From Winogradskyella sp. J14-2 (GTDB lineage: Bacteria > Bacteroidota > Bacteroidia > Flavobacteriales > Flavobacteriaceae), in NCBI RefSeq assembly GCF_001971725.1, contig NZ_CP019388.1, positions 1,798,001-1,862,000 on the forward strand: 64,000 nt of DNA. Direction: 5' to 3'. How positions within the stretch are numbered: the stretch's first letter is position 1; each line of letters opens with the position of its first letter. The notes beneath the pieces are model-generated. The model saw only the letters and a list, made by a program, of their open reading frames with translations, searched no databases and was not told the origin of the DNA. Of this stretch, positions 42,539-50,752 are shown in pieces. The translations under genes were made by a program, and so were the position numbers.

Positions 42539-43867
42539 TTAAACTCCCACAAAACCACCCTCAAAAACATAACGCTGCAACTTCTGCAAAGTTTCTAACT
42601 TATCGCTAGTATTAACTAAAAGTGAAATATTGTTGTTGCTACCACCATAAGCAATCATACGCACATTAACATCTTGTAACACCTGAAAGAGTTCTGGCGT
42701 ATCAGGATGATAAATAATATTGTTACCGACCAGACAAACAATACTCATATAGTCGTCAATAGCTACAGTTGCAAATTTTTCGAGTTCTTCGGTTATGGCT
42801 TCTAAATGTGTGGTGTTGTCTATGGTTAAGGACACTGCAATTTCTGAGGTGGTTACCATATCTATTGAGGTTTCGTAACGCTCAAAAACTTCAAATACTT
42901 TCTTTAAAAAGCCGTGTGCTAACAGCATACGTACCGACTTAATTTTTATAGCCGTAATACCATCTTTTGCTGCAATGGCTTTAATGCCTTCTCCATGAAT
43001 TTGGTTGGTAATTAAGGTTCCATGTGCCTGTGGTGCCATGGTGTTTTTGAGTCGTAATGGAATATCGAGTTGACGTACTGGCATTACGGTTTGCGGATGC
43101 AAAATCTTAGCACCAAAATAAGCCAACTCAGCAGCTTCATCGTACGACAAATGCGATAAGGCTTGTGTATCGTTAACGTAACGAGGATCGTTGTTGTGGA
43201 ATCCGTCAATATCGGTCCAGATTTGCACCTCATCAGCTTCAATAGCTGCACCAATAATAGTTGCTGTGTAATCGCTTCCACCACGTAGCAGGTTGGTAAT
43301 TTGCCCTTCTGCATCTAAACAAATAAAGCCTTGTGTAATGTATATATCAGCTGGTTCAACAGTATTGATAAGTCGATTAAGGTTTTGCTTGATGTAAAAA
43401 TTATCGGGTTCGTTATGGTTATCAATACGCATAAAATCTAAAGCAGGCAATAACCTTACGTTAAAGCCTTCTTTTTGTAACAAACGACTAAACATAAATG
43501 TAGATAGCAATTCACCATTGGCAACAATACTGTTATGTAACGTTTGTGAAAATGGCTCGTTAATCGCATCTAATAACAGCTTGAATCTGGCATTGACGTA
43601 CTTACTCACTTCCAATCGTAATGCCTGATCTTGCAACAAATCGTAAACTACAGCATTATACGTTTCGTTCAGTTCTGTAACGATGGTTTTGGCAGTTGTA
43701 AGCTCATCAACCTCAACCAATCTTGAGATTTCAACCAAAGTATTTGTAGTGCTAGACATGGCAGACAATACAACAATTTTGCGGTCTTTGGTGTTAATGA
43801 TATCTTTTACATGATTCATATTCACTACCGAACCTACTGAAGTGCCACCAAACTTATATACTAACAT
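42539..43867 (-). CDS. lysC: Monofunctional aspartate kinase
   Basis: 442 residues. KFGGTSVGS at residues 5-13, a kinase domain with NLLRGGSDYTATIIGAA and EVQIWTDIDGFHNNDPRYV, and C-terminal ACT domains (~300-442: IKIKSVRMLLAHGFLKKVF, VNVRMIAYGGSNNNISLLV). There is no homoserine dehydrogenase fusion. It makes aspartyl phosphate, the first step to lysine, threonine and methionine; the ACT region suggests allosteric feedback. A promoter box lies 20 bases before the ATG. It stands alone in a rearranged neighbourhood. Confidence 0.95.
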   Translation of the reverse strand: MLVYKFGGTSVGSVVNMNHVKDIINTKDRKIVVLSAMSSTTNTLVEISRLVEVDELTTAKTIVTELNETYNAVVYDLLQDQALRLEVSKYVNARFKLLLDAINEPFSQTLHNSIVANGELLSTFMFSRLLQKEGFNVRLLPALDFMRIDNHNEPDNFYIKQNLNRLINTVEPADIYITQGFICLDAEGQITNLLRGGSDYTATIIGAAIEADEVQIWTDIDGFHNNDPRYVNDTQALSHLSYDEAAELAYFGAKILHPQTVMPVRQLDIPLRLKNTMAPQAHGTLITNQIHGEGIKAIAAKDGITAIKIKSVRMLLAHGFLKKVFEVFERYETSIDMVTTSEIAVSLTIDNTTHLEAITEELEKFATVAIDDYMSIVCLVGNNIIYHPDTPELFQVLQDVNVRMIAYGGSNNNISLLVNTSDKLETLQKLQRYVFEGGFVGV

Positions 43868-44122
43868 AATGCGTTTATTTTTGAGCGCAAATGTAGATGA
43901 CCTTTAAGCTATTGACCTAAATTTTGAAAGAATAGTACAATTAATTACAATTTGTTAATTATATAACAAGCATATCTATGTTTTCATTTAAAAACATCTC
44001 TAATAAGCTTTGCTCGGTATCTTCAACAAAACCTATAGCTTTCGTTTCGATAATCCTCAAGGGGACAATTCTTAACAAAATTGAAATGATAAACCTCAAA
44101 AGGAATTGCAAATGGGCTCTAT
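43868..44122. other. Upstream region of lysC with a possible gene remnant
   Basis: Apart from the lysC promoter, this stretch has no intact gene. On the minus strand a frame from about 44090 to TAA 43959-43961 reads RIIETKAIGFVEDTEQSL and on to NIDMLVI; it has a protein-like composition but no start and no recognised family. It may be the tail of another lost gene. Confidence 0.35.
43888..43895 (-). promoter_or_regulatory. lysC promoter -7 box TACATTTG
   Basis: It matches TAnnTTTG on the minus strand; the G is 21 bases before the lysC ATG at 43867. Confidence 0.65.
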
Positions 44123-44209
44123 TTATCCATTGAACACAAACAGACGTTACACACTTTTTTTGGCTGGTAAGTTATCAGCATGCCATAAAAAGGTGGTTTT
44201 GGTGTCTTT
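44123..44209 (-). pseudogene. Decayed 3' end of a dam-like methylase gene
   Basis: On the minus strand the frame reads KTTFLWHADNLPAKKSV, a TAA codon, then RLFVFNG and a stop. The intact methylase at 45692-46396 ends KTSFSWHADNLPAKKSV-E-RLFVFEG, so this is a diverged copy of its last ~30 codons with one Glu codon turned into a stop. Homology ends a few bases before the first of the 33-bp-period repeats. The remnant and the true gene end lie on opposite sides of the ATPase gene, in the same orientation. Confidence 0.8.
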
Positions 44210-44215
44210 TCCCGT

Positions 44216-44303
44216 TTTACCTTTACTTTGTTACAATTTTTTTCATTTTTTACCATTACTTTGTTACATAATATTGTTATATTTACCCTTACTTTGTTAC
44301 AAT
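44216..44303 (+). repeat. Three direct repeats with an exact 33-bp period
   Basis: 22-base units at 44216-44237, 44249-44270 and 44282-44303 share TTTACCnTTACTTTGTTACA and are separated by 11 bases each. They lie just ahead of the ATPase start at 44325. Each contains TTACTTTG, one mismatch from the -7 promoter consensus TAnnTTTG. They are likely binding sites for a regulator or for the ATPase itself, or repeated promoters. Three short units with 11-base gaps do not make a CRISPR. Confidence 0.85.
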
Positions 44304-44324
44304 TTAAAATTATAGACAAACACA

Positions 44325-45689
44325 TTGCACTTTAAAAGACTCATAAACAAAAGCTTAAAACAATGGAAAGCCAACCCAAAACGAAAGCCGCTCTTATTAA
44401 GAGGCGCAAGACAAGTGGGTAAAACAACTTTGGTGAACTCGTTTTCTCAAGGTTATGACTACTTTATTCCATTAAACCTAGAGCGTGCTGCAGACTTACG
44501 ATATTTTCAAGATTTTACAGATGTCAAAACCCTTGTAGATGCTTTGTTTTTAGCAAATAATATTAGGACCAATGCTATGTCCAAGGTGCTTTTATTTATT
44601 GATGAAATACAAGAATCACCGGAAGCTATCGCATTATTAAGATATTTTTATGAAGACTTACCCCAACTACATGTTATAGCAGCTGGCTCTTTGCTTGAGC
44701 ACGTTATGGACAAGGTAAAGAGTTTTCCAGTAGGTCGTGTGTCGTACTTGTATTTACATCCTTTAAATTTTGTAGAGTATCTTAACGCAAAACAACAATC
44801 ATTAGCATTAGAGGCATTACATGAAATACCTGTAAAGGATTTTGCACATCAAACACTAAAAGATTTATTTCATCAATACGCCATTATTGGAGGTATGCCA
44901 GAAGTTATAGACACCTTTTTAGAGACTGATAACGTTGCAGATTTACCAGAAGTTTATGAAAGTATTTGGGCAACCTACAAAGACGATGTAGAAAAATATG
45001 CCAACAACGCCACAGATGCAAGGGTTATACGCCACATTATGAATACAGCACATTTGTATTTAGATGAGCGTATAAAATTTCAAAACTTTGGTAACTCCAA
45101 TTATAAATCTAGAGAAGTTGGAGAAGCGATGCGCAACCTAAATGATGCGCGCATTATTCAATTAATTTATCCCACTACATCTATAGCGTCTCCTATAAAA
45201 TCAGATTTAAAAAAATCTCCGCGCTTACAATTTTTGGACACTGGTTTAGTAAATTATGAATTAAACATTCAAGGAGATATGTTGACTTTAGAAGACTTGA
45301 GTAATGCTTACAAAGGGGCTATTATTCCTCATTTAATTACTCAAGAACTAATGTCGCTCAACACTATCACTTATTCTAAACCTAATTTTTGGGTGAGAGA
45401 AAAAAAACAAGCGTCTTCTGAGGTTGATTTGGTAATGCCTTACAAGGAAAAACTAATTCCTATTGAAATTAAATCTGGTAAAGAAGGAAAACTAAAATCG
45501 CTTCATCAATACATTGATCGAGCCGACCATCCATATGCGATTCGCATGTATAGTGGAGAATTTAGTATTGAACAACATTCAACTCCAATGGGTAAAAAAC
45601 CGTATTTACTAATGAATTTACCTTATTACTTAGGCACAAAACTAGAAGATTATATCGCCTATTTTATAAACAATTATAGTATCAACTAA
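44325..45689 (+). CDS. AAA ATPase with DUF4143 (AAA_14 family)
   Basis: 454 residues from TTG 44325; an in-frame stop just upstream leaves this as the best start, and the family motif begins right away (FKRLINKSLKQW). Walker A is LLLRGARQVGKTTLV, Walker B is KVLLFIDEIQES, and AAGSLLEHV is the following sensor-like segment. Residues ~200-420 are DUF4143, with a nuclease-like core near the end (ASSEVDLVMPYKEKLIPIEI and KSG), resembling a PD-(D/E)xK fold. The function of this common accessory family is unknown. Its stop lies 2 bases from the convergent methylase stop, and it is preceded by repeats and a methylase-tail remnant, so the gene looks like a mobile cassette. Confidence 0.88.
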   Translation: MHFKRLINKSLKQWKANPKRKPLLLRGARQVGKTTLVNSFSQGYDYFIPLNLERAADLRYFQDFTDVKTLVDALFLANNIRTNAMSKVLLFIDEIQESPEAIALLRYFYEDLPQLHVIAAGSLLEHVMDKVKSFPVGRVSYLYLHPLNFVEYLNAKQQSLALEALHEIPVKDFAHQTLKDLFHQYAIIGGMPEVIDTFLETDNVADLPEVYESIWATYKDDVEKYANNATDARVIRHIMNTAHLYLDERIKFQNFGNSNYKSREVGEAMRNLNDARIIQLIYPTTSIASPIKSDLKKSPRLQFLDTGLVNYELNIQGDMLTLEDLSNAYKGAIIPHLITQELMSLNTITYSKPNFWVREKKQASSEVDLVMPYKEKLIPIEIKSGKEGKLKSLHQYIDRADHPYAIRMYSGEFSIEQHSTPMGKKPYLLMNLPYYLGTKLEDYIAYFINNYSIN

Positions 45690-45691
45690 TG

Positions 45692-46396
45692 TTAACCTTC
45701 AAAAACAAACAAGCGTTCCACACTTTTTTTAGCTGGTAAGTTATCGGCATGCCATGAGAAACTTGTTTTTGCTGGTTTTTCCCAAATACAGTTGAAATCT
45801 TCTGGTGCACTGTATTCGCTCACAAACAATTGATGACCTGCTTTGCTTTGCTGTCTGCACCAATCCCAAAATTTGTCATGGTCAAAACTATCTCTATATT
45901 TGGTGGTGGACGCATAAGGTGGATCGCAATAGACGATACTATTTTCAGGAATCTCTAATTCGGTATACGATTTACAGGATAAAATAACACCTTCGAGATT
46001 TGGCACTTGTTTGGTAATATTTCGGTAATGTTCTGCCCAATAATCGCGCTTGCCTTGCTTATCGCGTCTGTAACCTGCAAACCATTTTCCACCAAACGAA
46101 TTAAAACCAACATAAGCCACCAAATTTTTTGGATAATCATCTTGATTGTATTTTATGGCTTTGTATTCGTCCTCACTTACCGATTTTGGTGGATCCCAAT
46201 TCTCGTAAATCAAGGCTTGCCACATGGCCATTAATTCTTCATGCTGATCGTTGGCAATTCGGATACCATCAACCTTGTCTATCATATTCATACCACCTGC
46301 AAAAGGTTCAATATAAGATTGATTCGGTTGTCTGTCTTTTAGAATAATTGGTAATATATGTTTGGCAAAACGTGCCTTGCTTCCCATGTATTTCAT
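45692..46396 (-). CDS. DNA adenine methylase (D12 class, Dam-like)
   Basis: 234 residues from ATG 46396. An upstream GTG-like extension to 46462 lies inside brnQ and is not used; MKYMGSKARFAKHILPII is the normal start. SAM-binding YIEPFAGGMNMI and catalytic VYCDPPYASTTKY are clear. It methylates N6 of adenine in an unknown short motif. The ATG overlaps the brnQ stop (ATGA), so translation is coupled to that operon. It is probably an orphan or phage-type methylase; no cognate nuclease is adjacent, although an HNH nuclease lies 4 kb away. Confidence 0.9.
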   Translation of the reverse strand: MKYMGSKARFAKHILPIILKDRQPNQSYIEPFAGGMNMIDKVDGIRIANDQHEELMAMWQALIYENWDPPKSVSEDEYKAIKYNQDDYPKNLVAYVGFNSFGGKWFAGYRRDKQGKRDYWAEHYRNITKQVPNLEGVILSCKSYTELEIPENSIVYCDPPYASTTKYRDSFDHDKFWDWCRQQSKAGHQLFVSEYSAPEDFNCIWEKPAKTSFSWHADNLPAKKSVERLFVFEG

Positions 46397-47697
46397 GCGT
46401 CTTTCGGCTTTGATTTCAACATAGATACTATTCCAAAGGTTACAACAGCAGGCAACACCCAACCCAAACTATGCTTTGCCAAAGGAATGTATTCTGTTAA
46501 CTTTTGTAAACTCTCCGAAGGCCTTAAAAACCCAATAACATCTGGTATGCTGAATACTAAAGTGACGATAATTACAGCTCTAAACAGAAGTGGAGTTGCT
46601 AGTCTCTCAGGTAAAACATTAAGTAAAATAAGCATAATCGTAATTGGATATACCAACAACAATACAGGAATAGCTACTACAACAATAGAGTTAAAATCGA
46701 GCTGCCCAACAATAACACCCAAAATACAACCGATGATGGCAGTGACTACAAAAACAGTTTGCGAATTATTCAACAAGCCTTTAAAATAATCTGCTGTACC
46801 AGCAATAATACCTACAGCTGTGGTAAAACAGGCCAGTGAAATGAGAATACTTAAAACCGTATTACCAAATTCGCCCAAGGATTTTATACTAATATCTCTT
46901 AGCAAACTGGCTCGTTGCATATCGTTACTCAAGGCTGTATCAACGCTAATTTCTGAACCATAATACGCACCAACAGCAATTAAACCAGCGTAAATTACTA
47001 ACAGACCTAAACCTGCAATAAAGCCTGAATTTCTGATGAGTTTTCGTTTCGATTCGAAGCGGCTTACTTCCATATTATCGAAGTTAAGCGATACAATAAT
47101 CACTGCACCAACAACCACGGCTCCGATAGCATCAAAAGTTTGATAGCCTTCTAAAATTCCCGAAACGATAGGTGTTTCAAATTGAGGTGTTCCTGTGGAA
47201 AATTCTGAATAAAATAATCCAATCGCTATCACTGCCAGCAACATAATGACAATAAATGGTGTTAAAAACTTTCCGATGAGATTCAATATTTTGGAACGAT
47301 TGAGCACAAAAACCAAAACCAAAGTAAAATAAATGCCACTGGTTAATAATGGCGACGTACCAAAGGCAGGATGAATGGCAATCTCGTGCGTTGCAGCAGC
47401 TGTTCGAGGTGATGGAATGGCAACTGCAATGACATAAATGAGAATACAATAAATTAGACTAAAGGTTGGTGACACTTTTTTACCAAAATCGAACAATGTG
47501 CCTTGTAATCTGGCATGTGCTAATATGCCAATAATTGGAATCACTACGGCTGTAATCATAAAACCAATAGCAACCCAAAGCCAGTTTTCACCAGAGTTGT
47601 AACCCAACATTGGTGGCAACAATAAGTTTCCTGCACCAAAAAAAAGCGAAAATAAGGCGAAGCTTGTGACTAAAAGTTCTTTGCTTTGAATATTCAC
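46393..47697 (-). CDS. brnQ: Branched-chain amino acid transporter (LIVCS family)
   Basis: 434 residues with about 12 membrane helices. ALFSLFFGAGNLLLPPMLG at the N-terminus and AIPSPRTAAATHEIAI are family signatures. It imports leucine, isoleucine and valine with Na+ or H+. The start is GTG at 47697, whose G is the last base of the preceding TAG stop (TAGTG). The end overlaps the methylase ATG. So serine hydrolase, brnQ and methylase form one tightly coupled operon. Confidence 0.93.
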   Translation of the reverse strand: MNIQSKELLVTSFALFSLFFGAGNLLLPPMLGYNSGENWLWVAIGFMITAVVIPIIGILAHARLQGTLFDFGKKVSPTFSLIYCILIYVIAVAIPSPRTAAATHEIAIHPAFGTSPLLTSGIYFTLVLVFVLNRSKILNLIGKFLTPFIVIMLLAVIAIGLFYSEFSTGTPQFETPIVSGILEGYQTFDAIGAVVVGAVIIVSLNFDNMEVSRFESKRKLIRNSGFIAGLGLLVIYAGLIAVGAYYGSEISVDTALSNDMQRASLLRDISIKSLGEFGNTVLSILISLACFTTAVGIIAGTADYFKGLLNNSQTVFVVTAIIGCILGVIVGQLDFNSIVVVAIPVLLLVYPITIMLILLNVLPERLATPLLFRAVIIVTLVFSIPDVIGFLRPSESLQKLTEYIPLAKHSLGWVLPAVVTFGIVSMLKSKPKDA

Positions 47698-49247
47698 TAT
47701 TTGGTTTTTTTGAGTTCTAAATCGTGAAAATCGAAACTAAAATCTGTGATTGGCGCAATGTACTTCATCGTTGCAGAAACCGCTTCTCCCTTTTCATTAA
47801 ATGTAAATTGCACAAAGACGTCGGCATCGTAGCTTCTGTCGTTCCATTTAGCAACAAATGTTGTAGCATTGTATGGTAACAATTCGCCATATAAACGTGG
47901 TGAGCGCTCACATTTGATGCTGTATTTTTTTCCATCTTGTGCAATGGTGATATCACCAAACCAATCGTCTGTATACGTGCCTGTAATTTGCTCTGGATTT
48001 GGTGTTGTTAGCTGTGTTTTCGCTTTTTCTACCTGAGCAAAAACTTCAGTTTTAATGCTATCATTATATTTTAAATAATCAGCATTGTTCTGTCCTAAGC
48101 GTTGTAGCCATTTACGATTTTCATAACCTAAATACGAATCTTTAATGGTATTTGTGATTGTCGTAAATGCAGAACCATTCATTTGATTGGTTAACACTAC
48201 AATAGCTAAGTCTAAATCTGGAATCATGGTAAACTGCGTTACCGTACCAATCAATCCTCCTGTATGATACACTTGTTTATAACCTCCTTTTACATCAGTA
48301 ACAAACCAACCCAATCCATAACCTCTAAAATTAGAATTGTAACTGTCATTTGCTCTTACTTTTAATGGTGTTTGCAATTGCCAAAGCTCGTGAAATTGTG
48401 CTTCGCTCAGTAAACGTTCTCCATTTTCTGTAACAGCATCATTCATTAAAAACTTTGCCCAAGTCATCATATCATGTACATTACTCACAATACCTCCTGC
48501 TGCGTTTGCAGTTTCACTCCAATCATGCGGAATCTGAATCACCTTCCCTTCAGCTCTAGTGTGTGCATCAATAATATTAGATTTATCTGTAACACGATTA
48601 TAAGAAGCTTTAGAACGCGTCATACCAACAGGTTTCATAATCTTAGTTTCAATGAAATCTTCCCAAGACAATCCACTAATGCGTTTTAAAACTTCACCAG
48701 CAATGATGAACATATTATTGTTATAGGCAAACTTACTTCTGAATGAGGTTTCAGGCTCTAAATACTTCACGTTATCAATGATATCCTGAACCGTAAAGTC
48801 ATTCCCTTCAGGAAAAAACATAAGATCACCAGCTCCTAATCCCATACCACTTCTGTGTGTTACCAAATCTCTCACCGTAAAATTCTCGGTCACCCAAGGA
48901 TCGTGCAATTGAAACTCTGGAATATACTTACGCACAGGATCATCCCAATCTAATTTTCCATCATCGACGAGCATTGCCAATGCAAAACACGTAAAGCCTT
49001 TACTGTTGGAAGCTACACCTACTAAGGTTTCAGAATTCATGTCTTTTTTAGACGTTAAAGATCGTACTCCGTGTCCTTTTGCATAGACTTCTTTTCCATC
49101 TTTAAATACACCAACCGAAATGCCTGGCACATCGAAAGTGGTGAGCGTTTCTTTTACAAGTTTATCAATTTCGGCTTCATTTAATTGAGCAAAAAGGCTT
49201 GTGCTACTCACTAAAAGAAGGGCAATAAAAAGTCGTTTTAAAAGCAT
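47697..49247 (-). CDS. Secreted serine hydrolase, beta-lactamase/PBP4* family
   Basis: 516 residues from ATG 49247, which gives the signal peptide MLLKRLFIALLLVSSTSLFA; the frame is open for 33 more codons upstream, but that part overlaps the divergent gene and lacks a signal. The class C beta-lactamase fold is shown by S80-N-S-K83 (GVASNSKGFTC), a YxN-type FAYNNNMFIIAGE and HTGG in YHTGGLIGTVTQF. Residues ~415-516 are a DUF3471-like lipocalin-type C-terminal domain. It may act on peptidoglycan peptides, D-amino acid peptides or esters in the periplasm. It is the first gene of an operon with brnQ and a methylase. Confidence 0.9.
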   Translation of the reverse strand: MLLKRLFIALLLVSSTSLFAQLNEAEIDKLVKETLTTFDVPGISVGVFKDGKEVYAKGHGVRSLTSKKDMNSETLVGVASNSKGFTCFALAMLVDDGKLDWDDPVRKYIPEFQLHDPWVTENFTVRDLVTHRSGMGLGAGDLMFFPEGNDFTVQDIIDNVKYLEPETSFRSKFAYNNNMFIIAGEVLKRISGLSWEDFIETKIMKPVGMTRSKASYNRVTDKSNIIDAHTRAEGKVIQIPHDWSETANAAGGIVSNVHDMMTWAKFLMNDAVTENGERLLSEAQFHELWQLQTPLKVRANDSYNSNFRGYGLGWFVTDVKGGYKQVYHTGGLIGTVTQFTMIPDLDLAIVVLTNQMNGSAFTTITNTIKDSYLGYENRKWLQRLGQNNADYLKYNDSIKTEVFAQVEKAKTQLTTPNPEQITGTYTDDWFGDITIAQDGKKYSIKCERSPRLYGELLPYNATTFVAKWNDRSYDADVFVQFTFNEKGEAVSATMKYIAPITDFSFDFHDLELKKTK

Positions 49248-49325
49248 GGTATTTTGTTTTAACATGAAGACTTCAAATATAATAAATGTTACCAATGAAA
49301 AGTTTACGGATCGCATTTCAACATT

Positions 49326-49333
49326 TATCTTTG
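49326..49333 (+). promoter_or_regulatory. Promoter -7 box TATCTTTG with almost no leader
   Basis: It matches TAnnTTTG and ends 5 bases before the ATG at 49339. Transcription should therefore start at or very near the start codon, suggesting a leaderless mRNA. Confidence 0.7.
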
Positions 49334-49338
49334 CATTT

Positions 49339-50115
49339 ATGACCATAGATTACAAAAACATAAAGATTCATTATACAGTTTCAGGAGAAGGTGAAACTGT
49401 GGTACTGTTGCACGGATTTTTAGAAACCTTTGAAATGTGGAAGGAATTGGCACCAGAAATTTCAAGAACTCATCAAGTCATTTGTATCGATTTATTAGGC
49501 CATGGACAAACAGCATCTTTAGGCTATGTACATACAATGGAAGACATGGCTGATGCAGTATATGCCGTGTTGCAACACCTAAACATTAAAAAAGCAAAGT
49601 TTATTGGCCATTCTATGGGTGGCTATGTGGCTTTAGCATTGGCAGAACAACAACCTCAACTTTTCGAGGGACTTTGTTTGATGAATTCGACATTTGAAGC
49701 TGACAGTGAAGAACGCAAAGTCTTAAGGACGCGTGCCAACGATAAGGCAAAAACTAATTTTGAGAATTTAGTACGCATGTCTTTTGCAAATCTTTTTGCG
49801 CCAGAAAGCAGAATAAGCTTTAAAGCAGAATATGAATGGGCTTTAAACATTGCGCTTAAGACATCGCTTCAAGGTTACATGGCTGCTAACGAAGGTATGA
49901 AGCTTAGACCGAACCGATTTGAAGTTTTTAATACCCTTAATGCTGATAAATTCATAATCATTGGTAAGAAAGACAGCTTAATCAACAGAGAACAGCTTGT
50001 TTCTAAAATTGAAAACACAGCTATAAATTTTGCTGAATTATCGGAAGGACATATGAGTCATATCGAGAATAAATCAGAATTACCTTACTTATTATTACGT
50101 TTTATCGAAAAATAA
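49339..50115 (+). CDS. Alpha/beta-fold hydrolase
   Basis: 258 residues from ATG 49339. The frame extends to 49201, but that region overlaps the divergent serine hydrolase, and the promoter box at 49326 supports the later start. The fold is shown by VVLLHGFLETFEMW (oxyanion loop), GHSMGGYVALALAE with the nucleophile S92, an acid in IIGKKDSLIN and the catalytic His in EGHMSHIE. It resembles MenH/BioH-like small esterases of the cytoplasm; the substrate is unknown. Confidence 0.9.
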   Translation: MTIDYKNIKIHYTVSGEGETVVLLHGFLETFEMWKELAPEISRTHQVICIDLLGHGQTASLGYVHTMEDMADAVYAVLQHLNIKKAKFIGHSMGGYVALALAEQQPQLFEGLCLMNSTFEADSEERKVLRTRANDKAKTNFENLVRMSFANLFAPESRISFKAEYEWALNIALKTSLQGYMAANEGMKLRPNRFEVFNTLNADKFIIIGKKDSLINREQLVSKIENTAINFAELSEGHMSHIENKSELPYLLLRFIEK

Positions 50116-50131
50116 AACTTTTTGACGTTTT

Positions 50132-50158
50132 TTTAAACTTATTTATATTAAGTTTAAC
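50132..50158 (+). terminator. Possible weak terminator TTAAACTTA / TAAGTTTAA
   Basis: A 9-bp AT-only inverted repeat 20 bases after the hydrolase stop. There is no G/C in the stem core apart from one pair, and no long T-run follows, so activity is uncertain. Confidence 0.35.
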
Positions 50159-50193
50159 CAACTAATAAAGTTTACCTTAAATCTTAACCTACT

Positions 50194-50436
50194 ATGTCAG
50201 CAACCAAACTCTATTGTGATTTCTTTGGTCATAATTACAAGATGACGAGAAAAGTAACCAACCATGTTAAGGAATACACATGCTCGTGTTGCAAAAAACA
50301 GTTAACTACAGACAGCAACGGAAAGCTTACCGAATTAACACCAAAATATCAGGAAATAAATTCGGCATTAGAACGCATTTACAATAGCCGAATGATGCGT
50401 TTAAAGCGAAAAACGCTCAATTCATCGATTTGTTGA
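50194..50436 (+). CDS. Small zinc-ribbon-like protein, paralogue 1
   Basis: 80 residues with likely zinc ligands C8 (LYCDFFGHNYK), H13, and C30/C32/C33 (YTCSCCKKQL). The middle TPKYQEINSALERIYNSR is a helix shared with paralogue 2. The family pattern is C-x(4)-H-Y ... EYxCxxC followed by DxNGK. It is cytoplasmic. It is one of three related genes in 6.7 kb; I know no assigned function. Confidence 0.75.
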   Translation: MSATKLYCDFFGHNYKMTRKVTNHVKEYTCSCCKKQLTTDSNGKLTELTPKYQEINSALERIYNSRMMRLKRKTLNSSIC

Positions 50437-50521
50437 TTGTTAATAACTTGTGAATAACTGTTTTTCTTATATTTAAATCGCACAATGAAACCCACTGAAC
50501 TAAGAAAAAAGTTTTTTATAA

Positions 50522-50752
50522 ATGAAAAATGTGTATTGCTCACTATTTGGACATGATTATAAAGTCTCTAAAGTAGTAACGTACCATGTTAAAGAGTATA
50601 AGTGTAAGCGCTGTAATTCTGAAATGACTATCGATGGCAACGGAAAGTTCATTCCGTTAACACCTAAATATAAAGAAATCAATTCTGTTTTAAATCGTGT
50701 ACACAACAAACGCCTAGAAAAGAGTCAAAAGCTTCTTATGGCTGATTATTGA
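50522..50752 (+). CDS. Small zinc-ribbon-like protein, paralogue 2
   Basis: 76 residues: CSLFGHDYKVSKVVTYHVKE, then YKCKRCNSEM, with ligands C6, H11, C28 and C31. It is close to paralogue 1 in both halves (VKEY, TPKYKEINSVLNR). The end overlaps the convergent thiL gene by 7 bases. The 85-base gap to paralogue 1 has no terminator, so both may be on one transcript. Confidence 0.75.
   Translation: MKNVYCSLFGHDYKVSKVVTYHVKEYKCKRCNSEMTIDGNGKFIPLTPKYKEINSVLNRVHNKRLEKSQKLLMADY

Noticed and set aside
44216..44303. The 33-bp-period repeats as a CRISPR array
   Set aside because: Only three units of 22 bases with 11-base gaps, no cas genes; gaps are too short for spacers.
44106..44315. A 69-codon plus-strand frame containing LPLLCYN repeats
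   Set aside because: The repeats simply translate the 33-bp-period DNA repeats, and the frame crosses the methylase remnant; no start signal.
41408..46396. A complete restriction-modification system formed by the HNH nuclease and the dam-like methylase
   Set aside because: The genes are 3.5 kb apart, on opposite strands, with lysC and an ATPase between, and the methylase is coupled to brnQ instead.
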